Source: Camelus bactrianus
Taxonomy: Eukaryota; Chordata; Mammalia; Artiodactyla; Camelidae
Assembly (NCBI RefSeq): GCF_048773025.1
Contig: NC_133558.1
Location: 29,442,501-29,506,500 of the forward strand
Reading direction: 5' to 3'
DNA length: 64,000 nt
Numbering within the stretch: the first letter of the stretch is position 1; each line of letters starts with the position of its first letter. The notes beneath the pieces are model-generated. The model saw nothing but the letters and a program-made list of their open reading frames with translations. It was not told the origin of the DNA and made no database searches. Below are positions 10,441 through 22,400 of this stretch, one piece after another. Both the position numbers and the translations under genes were made by a program.

Positions 10441-13400
10441 GTTGAGTTGAAGGAATCAGGAGGGCTGGATGGGATTTGGTCGCCATACCCGTCTACTAGA
10501 GCAAGGAGGCATTAGCGAACATGTAAAAACCACTACTTCAATTGTAACTTCTGTCTGTATTAACCCAAGGTTTGATAAGGCAGAGAGCAGCATCAAAGCA
10601 GAGATTCTCATAAATGACGTCCCTGGATCTCCTAACAGCCCAGAGGTTTATTACCAACAGTAAAGGGGGCCAGAGGTTTGACCTGTCCAGTGCTTCAGTC
10701 AATAAAACGGTGAAGCTGGGATTTGACACAAGTCTTCCAGCCTCCAAAGCGCTGGCCCTTTTTTCTTTTTCTTTTTTTTCCCTTTGCTCATATATTAGAT
10801 TTGTGGCACTGTTCTTTAGATGGGACAGCTGGGTTGGAGATTATGAACACTTTAAGGAAAGGTTTAAATTAACTAATGAATGGCAGCTCCGTGATTGGTT
10901 CTTAAGGCTGAGGAGAAGGTTTGGGGGCACATTTGCCTTTAGAGAACAGTGCCCTGGAGCAGAACAGCCACAGTCTCTCAGAAAACCTCCAAGTGAGTAC
11001 ATATAGGTGAGTGGCCTTCGTGCTGCAAAAAGGGATTTTAGAATGTTCCGTCTCTGCCCCATCAAATCTGAGCTTCGTCTCTGGTCTTCTGTATTCCAGA
11101 TCTGTGATCTCTTCATTCACAAGTGCAGGGAGAGGAGAGAGGTGTCACTTACCACACTCACCTACACATGGGTGTCCAGTAAAGGATTAGAACCAATAAT
11201 TGCCCAATGTGGCTAGTATAGCAAGGAAAAAAGTTTCTGGGATTCTAGCTTTAAGCTCTAGACCTTTATGCCATTTCCAGTTTGACCAGGGGTAAAGGAG
11301 GGAGCTGCTGTTTTAAGGGTGGGTAGAGGGGCTTCATGTTTCTGAGGCAGGGGTGCTGGAAAAGCACCAGCCCCTGAGATCCCCAGACTATGTTATCAGA
11401 AGATCATGGCTTCCTTTTCTGCTGTGTAGGTGTGTTCACTCAGAAGACCACATCTGAGCTTAGCTTCACATGGAGTCCTTGGGTTTCAGGAAGGAAGGGG
11501 CTCTGTGAACCAGTTGAAGATGAATGGACAAATGGGTGTATATGCATTTTTCCAGCAGAGAGGGCCCATTGCTTTCATTATTTCTCGGAAGAGTCTGTGA
11601 TCCAAAAAAGGAGTTAAAAACCCTGGTCCTAGATCCTTAGGTCATTTGTTGAGCAGATAAGCAGGGTGAGAAACAGTATTTGGGGAAAGACTATCCACAT
11701 TAAGCCAGCTTGGCTTGATGTATTATCTTCTCCCTGCCAGACTTGCTATTGTGTAAGTCAGCTGAGATGATGAGTGGAAAAATGCCTTGGTTACATAAGG
11801 TGTTATTCCTGCCTAAGGAAATGGAAATAATGATCGTGAATTCCACAGATGGTACCAAAAAAACAGACTTTCTTCTAAACTCTCCTTTTTCTCGTGAATT
11901 CCTTTCTAGTCATCAGATCCTTCTCTTGGTCCTTTTGGTTGGAACATCTTTTCTGTCTCATAGTATTTTAGTGACTTGTTAGGATTTTCTGTATTACGGC
12001 TTACTGGATATTTATTGCATTTGAATAACAGTTATCATGATCAGTGGTGGCCATTTCAAGAAGGACGTTCCTTAGCTTACAGTGCCTCACCCCTGCCTAC
12101 AGTGCTAGATAGGGAGTTGGGCAGGCTTTGGGAACTGGGCATGAGACGTCATTGACTTGCTTAAAGTAACTTGTTACTCTATACAGTGGGAGCATCAGTA
12201 TCAGAATGAGAGGGTTCAGACTTGCAATTTCTGCCCTCTTCTACCTGAGGTGATGTGGAGGGACAGCTTGAGGCCCTGTGTGGATACCTCCAGGTCATGT
12301 TTGGGGCTGAGTTACTTCTAGGAAGATTCGGGAGTCAGCTGGGTCTGGACAACTTGCCAGTTTAGCAGGGAGACTGCATTCTTCCCTTGCAGGTCAGAAA
12401 AGTCTTCCCTGTTACAGTAGCCACAGGCCACTTTGTAGAGTGTTGCCAACATAAAACGTCTTAAGCAAACAAGAAAATGGGCTAAATTTGTAGATGTGAT
12501 TTCACTGCTTGCTGCTGAGGATTGCTTAATACATATACATTTTGCCTCTTAAATTAAAAAAACAAAAAACCAAAAAAACTTGTGAGAGATCCCCTCTGAT
12601 ACCATCCATTGCAACCAATTCTTGCTTTGGTGAACTCTCCAGTCCTCTAGCGGAATACAATATACAATGTGAAATATTTTTATGCTACGAAAAGGCAGCC
12701 ACTGCTAAAACCTATGGGTAAATATTACTATAAGTAAATGCTATGATAAGTAATTCAGAACTGACATATGAGTATCGACCTAGAGGACATCTCTGCCCTT
12801 GATCTGATTTCTTCTCTACATTTGTGGGTGCTTTCTGCACCATTATACGTACATTTCATACCTTCTTCATAAATATATTTCTGGGACTAGACCCCTGGAT
12901 GAAAAGGGTGCTTCTCAATGGCTTTGGAGGACGTAAATGGCCTAGCTGCTCTTTGGTAAGGTGGAGATATTTTCACCAGCAATGCACAAGAATGCCACTC
13001 CTCCAAGCTGTGCCACCCTTGGGTTTTTGCAAACCGATAACAAATAACAGTATCTTGTTTTAAGTTCAGCTCTCTGATAGTTAGGAAGGATGAACTTTTC
13101 TTTTTGAAGTATAGTCAGTTTACAATGTTGTGTCAGTTTCTGGTGTACAGCATAATGTTTCAGTCATACATACATATACATATATTTGTTTTCATATTCT
13201 TTTTCACCATAAGTTACTACAAGATATAGTTCCCTGTGCTATACAGTAGGAACTTGTTGTTTATCTAATTTATATATAGTAGTTAGTATCTGCAAATCTC
13301 AAACTCCCAATTTATCCCTTCCCAGCCCCTTTCCCCCTTGGTAACCATAAGTTTGTTTTCTATGACTGTGAGTCTGTTTCTGTCTTGTAAATAAGCTCAT

Positions 13401-16400
13401 TTGTGTCTTTTTTAAGATTCCACATATAAGTGATCTCATATGGTATTTTTCTTTCTCTTTCTGGCTTACTTTACTTAGTATGATGATCTCCAGGTCCATC
13501 CATGTTGCTTGTATAAATATACCACAACTTCTTTATCCAGCCATCTGCTGATGGACATTTAAGTTGTTTCCATGTCTTTGCTATTGTAAATAGTGCTGCT
13601 GTGAACATTGGGGTGTATGTATCTTTTCAAACTAGAGCTTAGGAAGCATAAAGTTTTTTCCCAAATGTATATCGGCTATTTGTGTGTGTGTGTGTGTGTA
13701 ATGAACTATTTAATCTTTTGCCCACTTTTTTTATCTTGGATATTTATTTTCATCTTATAAATTTATAAAAACCCATAGTTTATCATGATTATTAACTTTT
13801 TCTGATTATGTATATTATAAATTTCCTCCCAGTTTATAGCTTGCTATGGAAGTTATAAATGTGTATGCTTTCAAATTTATGCATCTTTTCTTTTATTTTG
13901 CCTATTTTTGATATCTTTCTTAGAAGTAACTTCCCCACTCTATCATTATATAAACATTTACTTATTACTTTTTCATGTACACCTTTTAATTTTTTTACAT
14001 TCAAATTCATAATTCATTTGGAATTTATTTTGGGATAAGAGAGATTTAATTTTATTTTCATTCCAAATGGTTAATTAGTTGTTTCAGCAATACTTTTTGA
14101 ATAAAGCATCCATTTATGGTTCTGAGATAAGATGGTTCACTCACTATTATCACATAAAAGTTTATTCTATTTACATTTACATTACATTTCTACTTTGTTC
14201 TATTGGTTTATCTTTGTCAGTACCATCTTGATTACTGTAACACTCAGTTACATTTTATAAGTTACACTCCATTGCTCTGTAGTCTTGAGCAAGTTACTTG
14301 ATATTTCTGGTACTCAATTTCTTTATGTGTGAAGTTATTTCTATTTTATTAGTAATTATGACCTCTTTTTCATTTCTTATCCTGTATACTTGTGTTAACT
14401 TTTTTTCTTGAACTTTATCTACATTATTAGTTTTTTCCATGAAACCATAGTTCTGATAATCTTCTTTATTTCATTCATTTCTCCTTTCATTTGATGATTT
14501 CTTCTCTTGTCATCTTGAGGGGTTTGTCATTTTTCCCGTTATTTCTTGAATTGAAAGCTTAGGCCATTAATTTTGGAATTCTTCGTTTTTTTCAACACTA
14601 TAATCAGTCAGTTGTAAGATGGACATTTTTCACAGTTTGTGTCTCTGAAGTTGGATTGGTGTTACGAGTGCTGTGCGCGCAGTAGCCCGTGTGAGGCTGC
14701 TGTCCTAAGTAAACTTCGCTGGATGAGCACTGAATAATGCAGAAGGTGTATCCGTGGCTTGGAAGAAAATTCCAGAGGCAAGAGAGGAGCACTCACTTAA
14801 GAAATGCTCCATCACCTAGATTCTCATTCTTGTTGCACTCAGGTTGATTTAGGTGGAAAATGTGGACATTAGGGGTTGAGTTGAAAAGTGATTCAGTAAT
14901 CAGACTTGAATGTGAGAGAGGTTTAAGAATGCCTTAGCCAATTTATCTGGCTTATATTTTCCTTCTTTAAATATGCACACGAGAAATATGTGATTAAAGT
15001 CGATATCTAAGTAATTCTAAAAGGGTGCTTCAGCAAGTATGAAATAAAAATCCTAAGTGATAAAGCATGTGTCAGTTTAATTGGCAGTCTCTTTTCCTCG
15101 TGGTACATAAAATAATAATGTTATTCCAATGGATGGTGTCTTACATTCAGTAAAATACAGTACATGCATTTGAGGTTCTAGTTTCTAATGACTACTTTAG
15201 TTGGATCCCACAAGCTTTGATATATAGTATTTATGTCGTTGATCATTAAGTGCCTTGTGATTCCCATTATATTTTCTTCTACTATATGAAATATTTAGAG
15301 GGGTGGTTTGAACTTCCAAGCTTATGGATGCTCTTTGGCTGTCTTTTAATTATTGATTTCTAATACTGCATTTCTAGTACTGCATTGTGGACAGAGAGTG
15401 TGATCTGTGTTATATTTGTTGACACTGCATTTGTAACTCCGCATATGGGGCTGCTGGGGATCTGTGCTGTCTCTTCACAGCTCTGTTCCCTTCTTGGCCC
15501 CTCCACTGGGCTCCACTCCATCCCAAATGCTCAAACCTCCTTGTACCGAGGGCTTGCTGTGGGGTCCGTGCCATGTTCCAGAACAGCTCTCCCCACACTT
15601 GGCTGGCTCTGAGGGTCACCTGAGGTGCTTCTTAAATGTGCTGATTCCCGGGTCTTCCCCTGTAGGTCTGGGTTGGAGCCCCGGAATCTGCATGTTGAAC
15701 AAACAAGCTCCTGAAGGTGATTCTCATGACTGCACAAATGTGGGGAATCAGGGATGGGGATAGAATGCAGTGCAGTGATGGAGCTGGACTGGAAAAGGAG
15801 GAAATTCACTGCCAAGCGTGAGCCTGAGAGCTGCTGGGGGAGGGGGACCACTTCAAAGGGTGGGTTTCCTGGCTTCACTTAGATTCAAGTGTAATAGGTC
15901 TATAATGGGATTTAGAAGTCTGAACTTTTAACAGACCTCTCAAGTAACTCTGATGCAACAGTCCTTATATTGTGCCCTGAGACATCCCAGAATGAATGTA
16001 TCGTGGTGGGAGGAGGTAGCTAGCTGGCCCTTAAACTTTATAGAGTCACAGGCAAAGTCCTGTTAAGAATAAAGGGTTTGGGGGGAAAAAAAGGAGTAAA
16101 GGGTTTGGTGATAGGGTTAGGACTTGACAAGAATGGAAAAGATATGATTTACCTGCTGTACGAATCTGAGTGGGAGTTGATAAGAAAAGGATAGAAAATT
16201 GGCTAAGTAGCAGCCACATTGTTAGTTGGTGGGAATTTGCAGCACGTGCCTAGTAGATACCATATACTCGTGAAGCAGGATACTGTGTGGGTGGAACAGC
16301 AGTCAGTCTAAAAATGTGCTCCAGAATCAGAGAAGTCTGCCTTTTATTTCTTGGAATTTTCTTATAACCGAGAACTTTTATTTTATCTATGGAGCATCTA

Positions 16401-19400
16401 TGCTCTAGGAAGGTATGCATAAAGAAGTGTAATATCCATTCATCTGACTTTCTTTTAAGTGACTGGACAAGGCACACACCTCTAAACTGATGAGAGAACA
16501 GACTGACTTTCAGGAATCAGTCACTGTAGAGCAGAGTGAAAGTAATGGGTTGTGCTTCTCTATTTGACCGTCACTGGCTTTCAGGACTCCCTTACTTGCC
16601 ATGGTGGGTGGTTGGGAAGTTATACTTCTTTTCCATTTAGTCACTCAAACATTTAGTGAACATCTATTTTGGGCCAAGCATGGCTCTGAGTGCTCCTAAG
16701 ATGAATAGGGCACAGTCTGGTGGGGAAGATGTGTATAAATGAAGGATGACACTGCCATGGGAGGGGAACCCATTGAAGTTCTGGAGACGTTTCTTTGGAT
16801 TATGGTCACCAGCTATATTCATTAGTCTTTCTTTGAACAAATCCTTTGAGATACTGTATTGAGATGCTCAATACAATGCACAGTGGTGTAGAGTTCGATT
16901 CAGATGTTCTCTCTTCCACCTAGTTCAGAGTAGGTGAGCTATGTGGATGGGCTAGCAGTCTGGCACAGAGGTTAGGATTTTGGACTTTAGTGTTAGAAGA
17001 ACTGTGATCCAATCTGAGCCAACATATTTATTTTCTATATGATCTTAGTTGTGTAACCTTCTGAGCCTCAGTTTCCTCATCTGTAAAATGGAAGGATAAG
17101 TAATACATATGTCTGCAGGTTGTTATAAGAATTAAATGGGATAAAGTATGTAAGATGGTCTGCAGTACACAATAAATGCTCAAATGTTAAGTTTTTTAAA
17201 AAATAAATTATTAAAAAAATAGGAATTATTTATCATCTGGGAAAAAAGATAAAGTAGAAGGTATTTTCATCAATGTAATCAAATGGTGATATCAATGTGT
17301 TGCAGGTACTAAACAGAATGATTTTCTGGAATCTAAGGGATGCTCTGCCAACCCAACATCCTCTGGCAGAAACGTCAGTCCCTCATCTTCTGTTGAAACA
17401 GGTCCAAGTGTCAGTGTGCCTCTCAGCCCCAGGGGAGCATCTGTTTACCTACCGTAAGTAAGGTCCAGTGAAGAGCTGTAAGCATTGGGATAAATTCTGG
17501 GCAGGGAGCCAACAGTCTGAGAGGTGATGTGACATGTTTGTCAAGAGCGTAGATTCTGGAGCTAGACCGGGTTCAAATCTCACTGTGTCACTTGGTACCT
17601 GTGTGGACTTGGGCAGTTATGACTTCTCCTCCCTGGGCCTCAGCTTTCTTATCTGCAAAATGGAGATAATACTTCACAGGATTCCTGGGAGGATTAAAAG
17701 CATTAATGCATACAAAGTGATTTGAAGGCTCCTGGCATACAATAAGGGCTTGCCGTTACAACGTTCAAAATCAGGGGAAATTAAACTATATATTTTGTGG
17801 GAATACACACATACACAGGTGGTAAATCTTAAAGAAAAGCAAAGAAGTGATTACCATAACAGTCAGAGTCAGGATAGTGGTTACTTCTCTAAGAAAGAGA
17901 CACACAGATGGTTTCTGGCAAGTGGGAGGAAAGGGCTGACTATGTTTTATTTCTCGTCCTGGATGTTGGCTTCGTAATTATTTGTAAAGCTGTATTTATG
18001 TTTTATGTACTTTTCTCTGTTTATATTTCTTTTACAGTAAAAAGTTTTGAAAACCTTTTTTAAACAAATTTTTGTTATAATGAAAGTAATTTAAGTTCAT
18101 TGGTAGAAATTTTGAAAATATAAAAACAGTATTAAAAATAACAATCACAATATCCCATCTCTTAGAGACTAATGTTAACATTTTATTTTTTTCAAATGCA
18201 TGAGAAAAAAATCTATTTCTTTCTTATACATATAAATTTGTATTTATTTTTCACAATTAAGATCATACGAGCTTTTTTGCAAAATCTACTTTTTCCAACT
18301 CTGCATTTACCTATTCTTCTACAATCACCTGTTTATCTGTTTCCATGTCCCTCCCCCTTGACCCTAAGCTCCTGAGAGCAGGGACTGTTTGGATCCCCAG
18401 TCTCCAGAACAGTGCCTGCCATAAAGCATACTTATTAAATGTTTGTTGAGTAAACAAAATAAGTGGATATTTCTAAAGTTCTTTTGGAAAGTTTCCTTTA
18501 TCCTTGCAATCTTTTCTACAGAGTTTGTTCAGCAAACATAAATACATAAAAAAATATTTAGGAGAGATATATTTTACCCCAGTGTCAAAATTATCATATG
18601 TTTTGAACTGGGGTGGGGGCACTCTGAGTTACTGCATTTTTGCTCTACCCACACACTACAGAAATCCAAAGATACCCTAGATATGTTTATTTAAAACTGG
18701 AGATCAAGCTATATAAGACTTGTGAGTTATGGAACTAGGATCCTTTTTTTTTAATTTTTGATTTTTGGTGAGGGGAGGTCATTAGGTTTTTTTGTTTGTT
18801 TATAAAATGGAGGTACTGGGGATTGAACCCAGGACCTCTTACATGCTAGGCATACACTCCACCACTGAGCTCTACTCTCCCCTCTTCTTATTATAAATTT
18901 TTTTTTTTAATATAAGTACTGGGGGTTGAACCCAGCACCTTGTGCATGCGAGGCATGCAATCTACTACTGGGCTATACCCCCCTCCCTGGAACTAGGTTT
19001 CTTTATGATTTTTAGGCAACATAGTCTGGAGTTAAACTGCATTTTCAGCTCTGCCCCTGTCTGGGTGCGTTTTCTCGCTAACTTCTTTGAGGGCCCATTT
19101 CCTTTTTAAATGGAAATGATTATATCGGCCCTACCTGTATCACAGGATTGTTCCTAGGGAGCAAGCAAGACAACCAATATGAAGTTGGTTTGAAACTGTT
19201 CAAATATAAGGGCAATGTAATACTATGAAAAAAGATCCTATGACTTGATAACAGATAACTATACCTAAAAACATTGTCCAAGACTGTCTATCAAATGCAA
19301 GGCCGCTTAGACCAGAAGGGACGCTCTTTCTGCTGACACTTATAATAGTTTGTTGCAGGCCTTTTTAACTGCCAGGAAGTTCGACGCTAAACATAATGCT

Positions 19401-22400
19401 TTATTATTATAACCATTTCAGTCTAGGTTTGTTTTTGATTATTTCTTCCTCGTCTCTTTATACTGATTTTCTTTTTTTAATTTCCATTTACTGGCTTTAT
19501 TGAACGTGTATCTTTTTGACTAACGGTTTTACTGAAGCGTAATTCACATACCATGTAATTCACCAGTTGAAATTGTACAACTCAGTGGCTTTTAGTGTAT
19601 TCATAGAGTTGTGCAACCATCACCACAGTCAAGTTTAGAACCTTTTTATCGCCCCCCCCAAAGAAGCCTATAGTCTTTAGCACTCACCCCACCATGTCCC
19701 CTATCCCCCCAGATCTGGACCACCACTAATCTACTTTTTTATCTCTATGGATTTACCCGTTCTGAATATTTCATATAAGTGGAGTCACCAATATGTGTCT
19801 TTGGTGTTTGGCTTCTTTCATTCAGCCTAATGTTTTCAAGATTCATCTGTGTCTTAACATGTATCATTCTTTTTTTAAAAAAAATTGTGGTAAATGTATA
19901 TACAACATAACATTTGCATTTTATCCATTTTAAGTGTACAACTCAGTGGCATTAATTACACTCACAATGTTGTGCAACTGTTACTACTATTTTCAAAACA
20001 TTTTCATCACCCCAAACAGAAACTCTGTACCCATTAAGCAATAATTCTCCCTTCTACCCTCTCCCTGGTTCCTGGTACTCTAATCTACGTTCTGTCTCTA
20101 GGAATTTACCTATTCTAGGTAAAGTGGGATCATGCAATATTTGTCCTTTTGTGTTTGGCTTATTTCACTTACCTTAATGTTTTCAAGGTTCATCCATGTT
20201 GTAGAATGTATCAGAACTTCATTCCATTTTATGTCTGAATAATATTCCATTGTAGGTAGATACCACATTTTATATACCCATTCATCTGTCAACAGACATT
20301 TGGGTTGTTTCCACCTTTGGCTCTGATGAATAATGCCTCAATGAACATCTTATATGAGTATCTATTTGACTCTGTTTTCAATTCTTTTGGGTTTGTGCCA
20401 GGAGTGGAATTTCTGGGTTATATGGTATTTCTATGTTTAACTTTCTGACACCAAACTGCTTTTAAGCATGCACCTTTGCATATGTTTCAGTCCCCTCAGA
20501 TTATGAATAAATAAATATTATACTCATGGACTTTTACCAAGGAGCAATCTTAGTTCTCATCCGTGAGGCCAATTCTAGTGTAAGGTCTATAAGATCAGGT
20601 TCTAACTGCTGATTTAAGCACATAGAAGAAGCTAATCCTTCTGCTTCCTCTCCAGCCCTGCTGCAGATTTGGATCTGCTCTCCTCCTCCTCCTCACATTC
20701 TGATCACTCCTCTGAAACCTCATTGCCTGAAGTCCCAAAGGATAAATATCCCCAGGAATTCAGCCTGCTTAAGCTGCAGACAAGTGAGTAAGTCATAGAT
20801 CCTCCTCCACCCACCTCTACACCCAGGGTCTTTCAAGAAGTCTGCCATACTGTTGGGTACCATTCACTGAGGTGCCAGGCATTCAACACACTTCGTCTCT
20901 AGTTCTCACAACACCTCTGCTGGGGAGCTATAGTCATGTGTTTTTCAAAAATAATGCCTTTATATAAATGCCTTTATATAAAAACCATAAAACTACTGTA
21001 GCAAAAGATTAAAATAATAAAGAAATATTTAGAGTATAAAAACCTCTTCCCCAATATTCTCCAATAATCTTTCCATTCACCCCATAGCTGTGAAGAGTTT
21101 GATATATATTCTTCCAGAATTTTGAAACATGTATGTATGTATATATGAATTTATAGATTGTAGTATGCCACCATATTTTCACTAGTAGAAAATAGTATAC
21201 ACATTATTTTCTGCTCAAAGTAAACAGATCATGGACCTCTTTCTGTGTCCATACATGTAGATTTATGTGGCTAATATAGACCTACCCATTTTACAGAGAG
21301 GAAACTGAGGCTTGGAGAGATTCAGTCACCCATACAAGTACACGTAGCTAGAAAGTGGAGGGATGGGATTAGTACCCAAAACTTGCCTGCCTCCAAAGCC
21401 TGTGTTCCTTCTTGGCCATCAAATAGCCCAAGAGTTTCTCAAGCAACTCTAGAGCTTTTAGGGGATCTTTTATTGTTTAAAATCACTTTAGCAGTTTTAC
21501 AGGAAGAGTGTCCAATGAGGAAACAGAGACACTGAGAGGTCTAGTAACTAGCCTAAGATGTCACAGCAGGCTTTCTGGTTGGCCTTAATCGCATGCACAC
21601 ATTTCCCCGTGTCACTGTAGTCCACTTATGTGCCATTGTTGCTGCCAGCACCATGTACCATCTGGTTAAGATGCCATGGTTGTCCCGGCGCCTCACTAGT
21701 TGATGGGCAGTCTGTTCTTCCTACACACTTGTTAGAGTAAAGGTTGAATCATAGTGCTTATAGAACTATCTCTGAGAGGGTGAGGGTATAGCTCAGTGGT
21801 AGAACACATGCTCAGCATGTATGAGGTCCTGGGTTCGATCCCCAGTACCTCTGTTAAAAAAAAAAATACTGTCTCTGAGCTTCCTAACCCTACATCACTT
21901 CCAACCATAAAACTGGCTTCATTTTTGCAGGGAAGGATAAAAGGGGGGTGGGGAAAGAGTGCTGTTAGATAGTTTTCTCCGTACTTCCCTTCCTTTGTGC
22001 CCTGTCCCACAGAGGCTGACAATACCTCTGATGTAGAACCAGGGAATTATACACATTGATGAAGGTGGTACAGCCAGATAGTGCAGGGGGGGAGGGCGGC
22101 TTTCACAACTTTTTGTCCTCCAACTACATTGTGAGGCTGGGAGCATTGTTGATGGGAGGATCTCTGATATCCTGCAGAAGATGGACAACGTCCTGAGTGG
22201 ACATTTTACCCGAGGTTTAGCAGCAACCTCCACACCTACCATGTTGGAAAGCAGTGCTTCTTTAATGGAGTCTTCCTTGGCAACCGGAGGTCTCTGTCAG
22301 AGAGGACAGTGGAAAAGTGCTTTGGAAGGAAGAAATACGGTAATATTTTCCTCCCGGACCTTAACTGTGCAATGCCTGAAAATAGTTGTGAGTCGTGATT

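Larger units (their letters stand above)
10441..17305 (+). other. SPATS1: SPATS1 intron 1
   Basis: 6.9-kb intron between phase-matching exons. It contains a reverse-strand L1 3' end and L1M sequence (13,096-14,560), MER5-like sequence (15,605-15,745), an L2/MIR-type piece (16,640-16,740) and a MIR (16,955-17,190). An open frame at 10,614-11,006 has no recognisable domain and I treat it as chance. Confidence 0.75.

Noticed and set aside
10614-11006. 130-residue open frame after the first SPATS1 exon
   Set aside because: Low-complexity content, no recognisable domain, and the phase-consistent SPATS1 model skips it. Its end (CCTCCAA|GTGAGT) looks like a donor, but it does not match what I recall of SPATS1.
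21777-21850. tRNA-Ala gene at 21,777
   Set aside because: It carries intact A and B boxes and an AGC anticodon loop. However, it has an A-rich tail, a target-site duplication and sister copies, so it is a SINE and not a functional tRNA gene.
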